A stretch of DNA of 64,000 nucleotides from positions 281,005 through 345,004 of the forward strand of contig NZ_JADHDY010000004.1 of assembly GCF_016820535.1 (NCBI RefSeq). Direction: 5' to 3'. Source of the DNA: Sporosarcina beigongshangi. GTDB taxonomy: Bacteria; Actinomycetota; Actinomycetes; Actinomycetales; Micrococcaceae. Shown in pieces: positions 42,784 through 51,653 of this stretch. A program made the position numbers and the translations under genes. The notes below the pieces were generated by a model, which did no database searches, was not told the DNA's origin, and saw only the letters and a list, made by a program, of their open reading frames with translations. Numbering within the stretch: position 1 is the first letter of the stretch; every line of letters begins with the position of its first letter.

Positions 42784-42868
42784 TGTGTAATGCGACCCGC
42801 CTTTCATGCTGCATTCACTCCCGCATCTGTTCAGGGCGTCAAATGCTGTTCGGCGCTGTGAGCGTTGA

Positions 42869-42916
42869 TCAGGGCTGCAAATGGCATGCTTCCCGCCATG
42901 CATTTTGCAGCCCTGA
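42869..42916. repeat. Imperfect 20-bp inverted repeat
   Basis: TCAGGGCTGCAAATGGCATG and CATGCATTTTGCAGCCCTGA pair at 18 of 20 positions around an 8-nt loop. GCTGTTC and AACAGC words lie outside it on either side. It is in the 487-bp gap between the sulfatase and lyase genes; no gene is seen in the gap. Confidence 0.6.
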
Positions 42917-43079
42917 ACAGCACTCAATGAACAATGCCAGTGCGACGGGCTGCGTTTCTTCCGCATTTCGGCTCCGCGGCTGCTTTCTGGGTGTCATTCC
43001 GATGCACAACGTCGGCGGCCGGACCGCCCCGCGTGCCCAAGAATGGCCGCGGAAAATTGGCCGAAAGGTCCATTCCCGG

Positions 43080-43094
43080 AAGTACTCCTTTATT
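43080..43094 (+). promoter_or_regulatory. Shared locus element, copy 2
   Basis: AAGTACTCCTTTATT followed by CCTTCC, about 85 bp before the lyase start codon. Matches 41056-41070 at 14 of 15 bases. Confidence 0.5.
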
Positions 43095-43179
43095 CCTTCC
43101 GCGATGCTGGGCTTGACTGCCAGGTACCTCAGTGCCACGGGAGGAAGAACCGGGGCCGGATCAACAAAGGAATAATGCA

Positions 43180-45549
43180 ATGACGCATGGACTTTCACGC
43201 AGGCACGTCCTCCGGGGTGCGGGGGCCCTGACATTTGTCGGACTGCTGGCCGGCGGTTTCGCCCCGCTGGCCCAGGCCGTGGAACAGGCCACCCCGGATG
43301 ACATGCAGGCCTTGCGCGAGCGGTGGGCGGACCAGGTCACGGGACGGAAGCTGGTCACAGCCGGAGACGCCGACTACGCCGGGTCCCTGGCCGCACTGGA
43401 CGCCGCGGTCAGCGAATCCCTCGCCAGGCTGCTGCCGGAAGGCACCCGGCCGCAGGTCTTCAGCGACAACCCCTTCACCTCCGACGTCCACATGGTCACC
43501 ACGTTCAAGCGGCTGGCACAGATGGCCGCGGCGTGGACCACCCCCGGCTCGCAGCACGAGGGCAGTGCCACGCTTCTGGCCCACACCCTGGCGGGCCTCC
43601 AGGACAGCAACCGCCTCATCTACAACAAGGACCAGCCGGAATTTGGCAACTGGTGGAACTGGGAAATCGGAGTCCCGCGCCCGCTGGGCGAGGCACTGGC
43701 CATCCTCGGCAGCCACGTGCCGGAGGACCTGCTGGGACGGTACATGGCCGCCGTCGACCACTTCATCCCGGAACCCACCATGCAATTCTCGGACGAGCGC
43801 GGCAAGATCATTTCCGAGGGCGCCAACCGCGTGGACATCTGCCAGGGCATCATCGTCCGCTCCATCGTGGGCAACGACCCCGTGCGGCTCGCGGCGGCGG
43901 TCAATGCCCTGAGCGACGTGTGGCAGTACGTCACCAGCGGCAACGGCTTCTTCACCGACGGCTCGTTCGTCCAGCACTCCACCATTGCATACACGGGCAC
44001 CTACGGGCTGGTGCTGCTCAGCGGCCTGGCCAAGCTGTTCTCCCTTCTCGGCGCATCGGAGCATGCCGTCTCGGACCCGAGCCGCGACATCCTTTTCAAG
44101 ACGGTGGAGGACTCCTTCGCCCCGTTCCTGCACAACGGGGCGATGATGGATTCGGTGCGCGGGCGCGCCATCTCCCGCGCGCAGGAGCGCAGCTACGACA
44201 ACGGCAACATGGCCATCGAGTCCGTGCTGCTGCTCGCCCGCGCCGTCGACCCGGCCACCGCGGCCCGCTGGCGCGGCCTGTGCCAGGGCTGGATGGAGCG
44301 CAACATCCACCGCAGCCCGCTGCAGGGTGCATCCATCCCGCGCACGGCCCTGCTGAAGGAGCTCGCCGGCTCCGGCACGGCGGCCATCGCGGAAACACCC
44401 GGCCACAGCTTCTTTGCCGGCATGGACCGCTCGGTGTACCGCGGCAACGGCTGGGCCGCGGCCCTGGGCCTGTGCAGCAACCGCATCGCCTGGTACGAGT
44501 GCGGCAACGGCGAGAACGACCTCGGCGCCCAGACCGGCTCCGGCATGACCTACCTCTACACCGGCAAGCCGGACCACTACGACGACGGCTTCTGGCCCAC
44601 CGCGAATCTCGCAAAGCTGCCCGGCACCACGGTGGACACCACTTCCCTGCCGCCCAGGGTGGAGGGCCAGTGGGGTGCCCTCACGCCGATGAACGAGTGG
44701 ACGGGCGGCGCCACCCTCGGCACCAACGGCGTAGCCGGCATGCACCTCATTGCACCGGGCAAGACCGGAATGTCCGCCCGCAAGGCCTGGTTCTACAGCC
44801 CAGACATGGTGGTGGCCCTCGGCGCCGACATCCACACCCAGAGCGGCGCCACCGTGGAAACCATTATTGAGCACAGGAACCTCGGCGCCGATGGCGGGCA
44901 CGCCATGACGGTCGACGGCGCACCCCACACCGCGCCTGCCGGCACCTCCGCGGTGCACCAGGGTGCAACGTGGGCGCACGTGGACGGCACGGGCGGCTAC
45001 CTGCTGCTGGGTGCGGAGCCGCTGAGGGTGCTGCGAGAGCGGCGCGAAGGTTCCTGGAAGAAGGTCAACACCGGAGGCCCGGCGGCCCCGCTCGAGCGCG
45101 AGTACGCCACCTTGCTGATCGACCACGGCACCGGACCCGACGCCGGCTACGCCTATGCGCTGCTCCCCGGAGCCACCGCCAAGAAGACGGAGCAGGCCGC
45201 GCGCAAGGCCCCGTCGGTGCTCCGCAACGACGCCGTCGGGCAGGGCGTGTCGTTCGGCAACAAGGACTCGGCCGCCGTGTTCTGGCAGGCCGGAACCGTC
45301 GGTGACATCAGCGCCGACAGGGCAGCCTGTGTCATGTTTGACGGCAATCCGGGCCACGGCCGGCTCGCGGTCTCCGACCCCACCCAGGCCGCGGACTCCA
45401 TCACCGTGACGCTGGCCGGCACAGCCTACCGCCGTGTCACGTCCGGCACTGGCGCCACCCTGGCCCTGGACGGCGGCGGAAACACGGTGGTCACGGTCAG
45501 CATGGCCGGGCTGATGGGCCGGACGGTGGAGCTGGCCTTGCACCGCTGA
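43180..45549 (+). CDS. Chondroitin AC lyase / hyaluronate lyase, polysaccharide lyase family 8
   Basis: A 789-residue secreted PL8 lyase that cuts glycosaminoglycans by beta-elimination. A twin-arginine signal (SRRHVLRG...APLAQA, 33 residues) is followed by the alpha/alpha toroid and beta-sandwich domains. Adding 33 to the catalytic numbering I recall for mature Arthrobacter aurescens chondroitinase AC (Asn183, His233, Tyr242, Arg296, Glu407) lands exactly on Asn216, His266, Tyr275, Arg329 and Glu440 here, in GANRVD, FVQHST, TGTYG, RGRAIS and WYECGN. ATG 43180 with AAAGGA; a GTG frame begins at 43132. Chondroitin 4- or 6-sulfate or hyaluronan is the likely substrate. The first, extracellular step of the locus. 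Confidence 0.9.
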   Translation: MTHGLSRRHVLRGAGALTFVGLLAGGFAPLAQAVEQATPDDMQALRERWADQVTGRKLVTAGDADYAGSLAALDAAVSESLARLLPEGTRPQVFSDNPFTSDVHMVTTFKRLAQMAAAWTTPGSQHEGSATLLAHTLAGLQDSNRLIYNKDQPEFGNWWNWEIGVPRPLGEALAILGSHVPEDLLGRYMAAVDHFIPEPTMQFSDERGKIISEGANRVDICQGIIVRSIVGNDPVRLAAAVNALSDVWQYVTSGNGFFTDGSFVQHSTIAYTGTYGLVLLSGLAKLFSLLGASEHAVSDPSRDILFKTVEDSFAPFLHNGAMMDSVRGRAISRAQERSYDNGNMAIESVLLLARAVDPATAARWRGLCQGWMERNIHRSPLQGASIPRTALLKELAGSGTAAIAETPGHSFFAGMDRSVYRGNGWAAALGLCSNRIAWYECGNGENDLGAQTGSGMTYLYTGKPDHYDDGFWPTANLAKLPGTTVDTTSLPPRVEGQWGALTPMNEWTGGATLGTNGVAGMHLIAPGKTGMSARKAWFYSPDMVVALGADIHTQSGATVETIIEHRNLGADGGHAMTVDGAPHTAPAGTSAVHQGATWAHVDGTGGYLLLGAEPLRVLRERREGSWKKVNTGGPAAPLEREYATLLIDHGTGPDAGYAYALLPGATAKKTEQAARKAPSVLRNDAVGQGVSFGNKDSAAVFWQAGTVGDISADRAACVMFDGNPGHGRLAVSDPTQAADSITVTLAGTAYRRVTSGTGATLALDGGGNTVVTVSMAGLMGRTVELALHR

Positions 45550-45560
45550 TCCCGCGCACC

Positions 45561-45631
45561 CACCCAGAGCACGACGGCGGGAGGCCACCTTTGGCAAACA
45601 AAGGTGGCCTCCCGCCGTCGTGCTCTGGGTG
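45561..45631. terminator. Perfect 33-bp-stem hairpin after the lyase gene
   Basis: Arms 45561-45593 and 45599-45631 are exact complements (CACCCAGAGCACGACGGCGG... and ...CGTCGTGCTCTGGGTG) with a GCAAA loop, starting 12 bp after the stop codon. Twice the stem length of the other terminators in the window and with no T-tract, so it could be a terminator, an mRNA stabiliser or a small mobile palindrome. Confidence 0.85.
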
Positions 45632-45691
45632 CAAGGTTCCGACGGTTGCAGGATCGGATTCCATGGCGCCCGTCGAGTCCGGCATTCACGG

Positions 45692-45975
45692 TTGAAACAG
45701 CAGTAGTTGCGATTCTGCCGCGCGGCCCCGGGTCTGCCGGCCCATCCCAGATTGAAGCAGCAGCTGTGGCGAAATCAGCATTTGAAGCAGCAGCACATGC
45801 GACAAAAATTCAGGATCCACCACCACAACTGCTGCCTCGATGAGACGAATCGCATCTGCTGCTGCCTCGATCCCGCAGTGGGCGTATCCGGCGTCTCCGA
45901 GGCAGCCGGCACTCACCGAGGCCAGTTGAAACAGCCGTTGTGGCGATGCTGCCGCCCCACCCAGATTGAAGGAGC
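45692..45975. repeat. Imperfect repeat array, 30-bp period, direct and inverted units
   Basis: TTGAA(A/G)CAGC units start at 45692, 45752, 45782 and 45926, with a degenerate one at 45965. Two units in the opposite orientation (complement TCGAGGCAGCAG) lie 30 bp apart at about 45825-45872. The unit shows as TTGAAGCAGCAG, then about 18 nt with a TGGCGA-like word. It fills the gap between the convergent lyase and Gfo/Idh genes. No gene is seen. Confidence 0.65.
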
Positions 45976-45988
45976 GATGAGCTGCGGG

Positions 45989-46978
45989 TCAGGGGACGGG
46001 GACGGGCGCCAGTTCCACGGCCGTGCCGGTCTCGGCGGCGGCGTAGGCGGCGAGCACCAGTTCCACCACGCGGCTGGCGTGTGCCAGGCTGACGGCGGGC
46101 GCGGCGCCGCCCACAGCCGCCTTGAAGTCCGCGAGCTGCGCCGTGAACGCGTTCTGGATGTCGTGCGGCGAGGTGGTGTGCAGGACGGTGCGTTCACCGT
46201 CGATCTCCATGAATGTCCCGCGCCGGGGGTCCACAGTGGCGGTGCCCAGCTCGCCCACCACGAGCATCTCGTCGATGTTGTTGGGGCAGTCGGAGGCGAT
46301 GGTAATGCGCAGCTGGACGCCGTTTTCCAGGAGCAGTTCCATGGTGCCGTCGGTTTCCACGGGAGAGCCGAAGCGGTTGAGCACCGTGGCGGTGATCCGC
46401 GCCGCGGGCGCCCCGCCCAGCCACAGGCTGCGGTCCAGGCAGTGGGCGCCGATGTTGATGAAGGCGCCGCCGCCGGAGACGGCCTTGTCGAAGAACCAGT
46501 CGGGTCGGCTGCCGGGGCGGTAGTCGGTGCTGCGGTAGTCGTGGACCATCAACACCCGGCCCAGCTTCCCGGAGTCGAGGGCGGTCCGCAGCGCCAGCTT
46601 CTCCGCCATGAAGTGCTGGATCATGCCCACCACCATGACCACCCCGGCCGCGGCGCACGCATCCTCCATGGTCCGGGCGTCCTCCAACGTGGTGGCCACG
46701 GGTTTTTCCACCAGGACATGCACGCCGTGGGCCGCCGCGGCGAGCACCATGTCCTTGTGCAGGCTGTGCGGGGTGTTGATCACGACGGCGTCCACAACAC
46801 CCGCTGCCAACATCTGCCGGTAGTCGGTGTAGACGGCGGCGCCCCAGGGTTCCGCCACGTTGGCCGCAGCGTCTGCCTTCAGGTCGCAGACTGCCGCGAG
46901 GGACAAGCCCGCAATGTCGTCGGCCCCCTGTGCGTGGAGACCGGCTACAGCGCCCGCCCCAATAATTCCCAAGCGCAT
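45989..46978 (-). CDS. Gfo/Idh/MocA family oxidoreductase
   Basis: A 329-residue NAD(P)-dependent sugar or inositol dehydrogenase-type protein. Rossmann start MRLGIIGAGAVAGLHAQG, the conserved VEKPVATT, and a C-terminal alpha/beta sheet domain (about 125-329). ATG 46978 is preceded by GAAGAGTGAG. It follows the GntR gene by 28 nt in one operon. It may oxidise a monosaccharide released in this locus; the substrate is unknown. Confidence 0.88.
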   Translation of the reverse strand: MRLGIIGAGAVAGLHAQGADDIAGLSLAAVCDLKADAAANVAEPWGAAVYTDYRQMLAAGVVDAVVINTPHSLHKDMVLAAAAHGVHVLVEKPVATTLEDARTMEDACAAAGVVMVVGMIQHFMAEKLALRTALDSGKLGRVLMVHDYRSTDYRPGSRPDWFFDKAVSGGGAFINIGAHCLDRSLWLGGAPAARITATVLNRFGSPVETDGTMELLLENGVQLRITIASDCPNNIDEMLVVGELGTATVDPRRGTFMEIDGERTVLHTTSPHDIQNAFTAQLADFKAAVGGAAPAVSLAHASRVVELVLAAYAAAETGTAVELAPVPVP

Positions 46979-47006
46979 GGCTCACTCTTCTCTATTGCTT
47001 GTGTTG

Positions 47007-48146
47007 TCATTTGTGGACGCCGTCGCCGGCGTTGGTTTTTGCGCCGCAGGAGTCCCTGACCACCAGCCGCGGCCGCAGCCGCACCTGATGGACGGGGCAG
47101 TCCTCGCCTTCAACCAGGCGGCGCAGCAGGATTTCGGCCGCCATCTTGCCCATCCGGTGTTTTGCCGGGGACACTGCTGTCAGCGGCACTTCCGCGAGGT
47201 CTGCCAGTTCGTCGTCATAGGAGACCAGGGCGAGCTGGTCCGGGATGGTGATGCCGGCACGCCGGGCTGCGGCCTCAAGCAACGCCGCCTCCCGGTCGCC
47301 GAAGACCAGCGCGGCCGTTGCCCCGGCGGCCATGAGCTGCTGCAGCAGCTGCTCCGCGGCGCCGGCCTCCCATTCGTTCTTCAGCGCCTGCAGGACGAGC
47401 GGGTCAAAGCCGAGGTCCGCGGCGGCGCGCTCATACCCGGCCACGATGGCCGGCTCCGTCGGGTTGCTTGTTCGGGTGAGCAGCCCGACGCGCCTGTGGC
47501 CCAGGCCGAGCAGGTGCGCGACGGCGTCGTAAGCGCCGCCCTGGTGGTCGGAACAGACATGCTCCGTCCGGTCCCCCGGCCCCAGGTCCATCAGGCTGCG
47601 TTCAAGCAGGACGACGGGAACGTTCAGTCCCGTCAGCTCTCGCACGCGCCGTTGCGGATCGGGAATGCCCGTCAGCGTGGGGACAAGGATCAGCCCGTCC
47701 ACGCCGGAGTCAATCAGGAATTGGATGCTGGAATCCTCGCGCTCCGGCTTGTAGTTGTAGGTGGCTAGGCGCAGGCTCACATCCTGCGCCGACAGCGTTT
47801 CCTCGAGACCCTGCAGCACGCGGGGGTAGTACAGCTGGGTGTCCGGCAGCAGCACGCCAACCGTGAAGCGGGACCGGCGCCGGGCAGGCTGGCGCTCGGC
47901 CACGAAGCTCCCCGAGCCCTGGCGGCGCACCACCAGCCGGGCCTGTTCCAGTTCCTCATACGCCCGGCGCACCGTGGTGAGGGAGAGCCCCGTCTCGGCA
48001 GCCAGCTGCGCCTCGGTGGGCAGCTTGGCTCCCACGGCCCAGGTGCCGGCAAGGATGCCGCGGCGCAAATCGCCGGCGAGCGCCTGGAATTTCAGCTCCC
48101 TCGAGTCCGCGTCACGGATCTTTCCGACGAGTGGTTTCTTCTTCAA
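47007..48146 (-). CDS. GntR-type regulator with LacI-like sugar-binding domain
   Basis: A 379-residue regulator like AraR: N-terminal GntR winged helix (about 18-85, LRRGILAGTWAVGAKLPTEAQLAAETGLSLTTVRRAYEELEQARLV) joined to a periplasmic-binding-protein-type effector domain (about 95-365: VGVLLPDTQLYYPRVLQGLEE, LGHRRVGLL, YDDELADLAEVPLTAVS). It starts the gntR-gfo/idh operon, divergent from the sugar importer. It probably senses a sugar from the degraded polysaccharide and controls the locus. Its binding site is not proved; see the AAGTACTCC element. Confidence 0.88.
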   Translation of the reverse strand: MKKKPLVGKIRDADSRELKFQALAGDLRRGILAGTWAVGAKLPTEAQLAAETGLSLTTVRRAYEELEQARLVVRRQGSGSFVAERQPARRRSRFTVGVLLPDTQLYYPRVLQGLEETLSAQDVSLRLATYNYKPEREDSSIQFLIDSGVDGLILVPTLTGIPDPQRRVRELTGLNVPVVLLERSLMDLGPGDRTEHVCSDHQGGAYDAVAHLLGLGHRRVGLLTRTSNPTEPAIVAGYERAAADLGFDPLVLQALKNEWEAGAAEQLLQQLMAAGATAALVFGDREAALLEAAARRAGITIPDQLALVSYDDELADLAEVPLTAVSPAKHRMGKMAAEILLRRLVEGEDCPVHQVRLRPRLVVRDSCGAKTNAGDGVHK

Positions 48147-48326
48147 GGCTCCCTTTCATGCCGTTGCATGGATCGAGTGTGCCAAGGGGATAAGAGAGGA
48201 ATAAATAAGGACTAAGGAAATTCCTCTGCCAATCTCGCAAGGACTTGACCCCGCCTTGGCCCGCCACCATGCCCGGCTGCGCGATTTCCTTGAGGGTAGC
48301 CGGAATATTGCCGCAAAGATACTCCC

Positions 48327-48341
48327 AAGTACTCCTTGAAT
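48327..48341 (+). promoter_or_regulatory. Shared locus element, copy 3
   Basis: AAGTACTCCTTGAAT, preceded by GATACTCCC, about 80 bp before the importer binding-protein start. A looser copy in the opposite orientation lies at 48197-48218 (GAGGAATAAATAAGGACTAA), near the GntR start. Confidence 0.45.
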
Positions 48342-48419
48342 CATCTCTTTGCGGACTGTTTGAGTGTTGTCACTCATCCGTGATGAACGGCACAACTATT
48401 TGAAACAAGGGTGTATTCA

Positions 48420-49730
48420 ATGGCAAGCAAATTCCGTTTTGCCCGGGCTATGGCAATGATGGCCGGTGCCGCACTGGCACTGTCGGCGTGCGGCGGCGCC
48501 GGCACCTCCACGGGAGGCGGTGACACCGAAGGCGGCACGTTGACGTACTGGTCCATGTGGAAGGTGGGCGAGCCGCAGCAGCTGGTGCTCGAAAAGGCCA
48601 TCGCCGACTTCGAAAAGGAGACCGGGTCCACCGTCAAGGTGCAGTGGCAGGGCCGCTCCAACATTCAGAAGCTGGTCCCGGCGCTGAATACCAACAATGT
48701 CCCCGACATTGTTGACGGTCCCTACGCCAAGCTGGCCCCCGTGCTGGGCAACACCGGCGAGGCCCTGCCCCTGGACGGCGCCTACGCCTCCGAGGTGGAA
48801 GGCACCAAGGTCTCCGAGCTGATCCCGGAGAAGTACCTGGCCGTCTCCAACATCTCCGACGCGGACGGCAAGCCGTGGATGCTGCCGTACAGCCTCAGCT
48901 CCGACGGCATCTGGTACGACGCCGGAGCCAACCCGGAGCTGGAGAGCAACCCTCCGGCGTCCTGGGAGGACTTCATCGCACTGCTGGACAAGTACAAGGC
49001 CGAGGGCAAGGCCCCACTGGCAGCCGACGGCGACATTGCCGGCTACAACTCCATGTGGTTCACCACCGCCCTGGTCCGCACCGACGGCACCGGTTCCTTC
49101 GCCAAGGTCGTTGAAGACAAGACCGGCGCGGCCTGGGATGCACCGAGTGTCCTCGAGGCCGCCAAGAAGGTTGAGCAGATCGCCCAGGGCGGCTACCTGA
49201 TCAAGGGATACAACGCCAGCAAGTGGCCCGCCCAGCAGCAGGTCTGGGCCACGGGCGGCGCCGAGATGCTGTTCAACGGTTCCTGGATCCCCACCGAGAC
49301 AGGCACCTACGCGTCCGAGGACTTCAAGTTCTCCTCCTTCCCGTTCCCTCCCGTTGAAGGCAAGCCCTCTTCCGTGCGTGCCGACTTTGTTGGCTGGGCC
49401 ATCCCAAAGAAGGCCAAGAACACTGAGCTGGCGCAGAAGCTGGCAACCCACATGCTGAAGAAGGAGTACCAGGACGCCTACGGCACCGATGCCAAGGTCC
49501 TGCCCATCCGCACCGACGCCGCCACGGCACCGGAAATGGCTTCGGTCAAGAAGTCCCTGGACAGTGCCGAGGAAATCTACCTGCAGAATGACGGCGTCAC
49601 GTTCCCCGGCTATGTCGAAAAGGTCTTCTGGCCCATCGACGACGAGCTGTTCCTGGGCAAGATCAACGCCGCCGGGTTCGTTGAAAAGATGAAGAGCGCC
49701 ACCATCCAGTACTGGAAGGACAACGGCTGA
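48420..49730 (+). CDS. Sugar ABC transporter substrate-binding lipoprotein (family 1)
   Basis: A 436-residue lipoprotein. The signal peptide ends in LSAC (Cys24), then a Gly/Thr-rich linker and a family-1 solute-binding domain (GTLTYWSMWKVGEPQQLVLE, KVQWQGRSNIQKLVPAL, TGGAEMLFNGSWIPTE). It captures an oligosaccharide for the permease pair downstream. ATG 48420 is chosen with AAGG about 9 nt upstream; a GTG at 48411 is open. Its TGA overlaps the permease ATG (TGATG). In context the ligand is probably an unsaturated glycosaminoglycan disaccharide. Confidence 0.9.
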   Translation: MASKFRFARAMAMMAGAALALSACGGAGTSTGGGDTEGGTLTYWSMWKVGEPQQLVLEKAIADFEKETGSTVKVQWQGRSNIQKLVPALNTNNVPDIVDGPYAKLAPVLGNTGEALPLDGAYASEVEGTKVSELIPEKYLAVSNISDADGKPWMLPYSLSSDGIWYDAGANPELESNPPASWEDFIALLDKYKAEGKAPLAADGDIAGYNSMWFTTALVRTDGTGSFAKVVEDKTGAAWDAPSVLEAAKKVEQIAQGGYLIKGYNASKWPAQQQVWATGGAEMLFNGSWIPTETGTYASEDFKFSSFPFPPVEGKPSSVRADFVGWAIPKKAKNTELAQKLATHMLKKEYQDAYGTDAKVLPIRTDAATAPEMASVKKSLDSAEEIYLQNDGVTFPGYVEKVFWPIDDELFLGKINAAGFVEKMKSATIQYWKDNG

Positions 49731-50683
49731 TGTCCAGCACAACAGCACGCCGTTCCCGCTCCGCGGTAGTTGCCGCGGAGCGGGGTCAGGGCAGCAGCAT
49801 TGAAAGGCAGCGGCGCAAGCTGCTGGTTCCCTTCGTGGGACCAGCCTTCTTCGTTTACACGATCCTCTTCATCATTCCCGCCATTGGTGCAGCCTGGATC
49901 AGCCTGCACGAATGGGCGGGCTCCGGCCCCATGACATTTGTGGGACTGAAGAACTACATCCTGGTGTTCCGGGACGAGCTGTTCATGAAGTCCTTTGGCA
50001 ACACGCTCCTGCTCCTCTTCGTTGTCGGCATCACGATCTTTGTCCTGGCGTTCGCCATGACGCTGGTCCTGCGCGACATGGCAGGGAAAAAGATCGTCCG
50101 CAACGTCATCTTCTTCCCGCACCTGATCAACGCCCTGGTCTTTGGCATCCTGGCCGGGTTCATCTTCAACCCGGGCGGCATGGTCAACTCCCTGCTCAAG
50201 CCGCTGGGTGTCACCGAGCCGCCGGCGTGGCTGGCCCAGGAGAACATCTTTCCGCTCATCATGGCAACCCTGGTGGCCGTCACCACCGGCTACTTCACCA
50301 CGATCCTGATGGCCGGTGTCGACCGCATTCCGCCGTACTACTACGAGGACTGCGCACTCGCCGGCGCCAATGCGTGGCAGCGCCTGCGCTACGTCATCCT
50401 GCCCCTGACGTGGGATGTTTTCGGCACCTGCGCCGTGCTGTGGACCATCTCTTCCATCAAGATCTTTGAGATCATCTGGGTCTTCGGCGGAAGCAGCGGC
50501 GCCGGCATTCCACCGACGCAAAGCTGGACCACGGCCGTGTACACCTACGTCACGGCCTTCTCCGGACAGTCCACGCCCGCCTACGGCGCCGCCACAGCCT
50601 CCGCCATCATCTCCCTGGCGCTGGTGTCCGTCCTCGTCGTGCTCCTGCGCCGCGCCATGCGCCGCGACGCCGTTGAATTCTAA
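49730..50683 (+). CDS. Sugar ABC transporter permease (UgpA/MalF type)
   Basis: A 317-residue inner-membrane permease with about six helices and the EAA loop (YYEDCALAGANAWQRLRYVILP). A polar Arg-rich N-terminus of about 30 residues. The start codon overlaps the preceding stop, so it is translationally coupled. Pairs with the permease encoded at 50694. Confidence 0.92.
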   Translation: MSSTTARRSRSAVVAAERGQGSSIERQRRKLLVPFVGPAFFVYTILFIIPAIGAAWISLHEWAGSGPMTFVGLKNYILVFRDELFMKSFGNTLLLLFVVGITIFVLAFAMTLVLRDMAGKKIVRNVIFFPHLINALVFGILAGFIFNPGGMVNSLLKPLGVTEPPAWLAQENIFPLIMATLVAVTTGYFTTILMAGVDRIPPYYYEDCALAGANAWQRLRYVILPLTWDVFGTCAVLWTISSIKIFEIIWVFGGSSGAGIPPTQSWTTAVYTYVTAFSGQSTPAYGAATASAIISLALVSVLVVLLRRAMRRDAVEF

Positions 50684-50693
50684 GGATCTTTCC

Positions 50694-51653
50694 ATGTCTA
50701 CCCTGACCGCACCCGAAGAGACTCACCCGGCCGGCCCGGACGGGCCCGGCAAGAACGGCCGCCGCGGCGCCCGCACGCCCCGGCGCACCAAGAACCACCG
50801 CGGCGTCAGCCCGGCCCTGCGCGCCGAGAGCAACATCATCCGCAGCGTCGGCGTGTTTCTGCTGTGGGCCGTCGTCGCCGTCAGCATCGCCATGCTCGCG
50901 TGGATGGTCCTGCAGGCCTTCCGCGACACCCGCTCCATCCTCGCCAGCCCCTGGGGCATGCCGGATACCCTCGACTTCAGCAACTTCGTCACTGCCTGGA
51001 CAGTCAGCGACTTCGCAACAGCCACCTTGAACTCAACCGTCACCACGGCCGTGTCGTCATTCCTGGCCGTCGCCCTCGCCGCCCCGGCCGCCTACTACCT
51101 GGCGCGGGTGGAGAGCCGCCTGACGAACGGGCTGACGCTGTACTTCATCCTCGGTCTGGGCATCCCGACGCAGGTCATCCTGATCCCGCTGTTCGTCATG
51201 CTCAACAAGGTGTACCTGACCGACAGCCTGATCGGGCTGAACCTGGTCTACATTGCCAGCTCCATGCCGTTCACGGTGTTCCTGCTGACGGCCTTCTTCC
51301 GCAGCCTGCCGCTGGAAATGGAGGAGGCCGCCGCCCTCGACGGCGCCAACGCCCTGCGCACCTTCGTCCAGATCACCCTTCCCCTGGCCAAGGGCGGCAT
51401 CCTCACCGCGTTTGTCCTGCAGGTCGTGGCGCACTGGAACGAGACGCTGCTGGCGCTGACCCTTGTCCAGTCCACCGAGAAATACACGCTGCCCGTCGCC
51501 CTGATCTCCTTTGTGCAGCAGCAGACGTACTCCGGCGCCGACTGGGGCGGCCTCTTTGCCGGCCTGTGCATCGTGGTCCTGCCCATGCTGATCATCTACA
51601 TCTGGCTGGGACGGCGCCTCACAGAAGGCCTGACCTTGGGCATGGGCAAATAA
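50694..51653 (+). CDS. Sugar ABC transporter permease (UgpE/MalG type)
   Basis: A 319-residue permease. A long disordered basic N-terminus (about 1-50) precedes six helices; the EAA loop is EEAAALDGANALRTFVQITLPLAKGG. ATG 50694 with AAGGATC. Its TAA shares a base with the ATG of the next sulfatase gene (TAATG). No ATPase gene is in the operon, so the transporter probably borrows an MsmK-like shared ATPase encoded elsewhere. Confidence 0.92.
   Translation: MSTLTAPEETHPAGPDGPGKNGRRGARTPRRTKNHRGVSPALRAESNIIRSVGVFLLWAVVAVSIAMLAWMVLQAFRDTRSILASPWGMPDTLDFSNFVTAWTVSDFATATLNSTVTTAVSSFLAVALAAPAAYYLARVESRLTNGLTLYFILGLGIPTQVILIPLFVMLNKVYLTDSLIGLNLVYIASSMPFTVFLLTAFFRSLPLEMEEAAALDGANALRTFVQITLPLAKGGILTAFVLQVVAHWNETLLALTLVQSTEKYTLPVALISFVQQQTYSGADWGGLFAGLCIVVLPMLIIYIWLGRRLTEGLTLGMGK

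Noticed and set aside
42721..42916. Insertion-sequence ends
   Set aside because: No transposase gene or target-site duplication is seen; the structures are short repeats only.
43195..45597. 800-residue minus-strand open frame opposite the lyase gene
   Set aside because: Shadow frame; the plus strand has the PL8 lyase with all catalytic residues.
45707..47059. 450-residue plus-strand open frame over the repeat array and Gfo/Idh gene
   Set aside because: Antisense shadow in GC-rich DNA; composition is His/Gly/Val-rich with no domain, and the opposite strand holds a clear Gfo/Idh/MocA protein.
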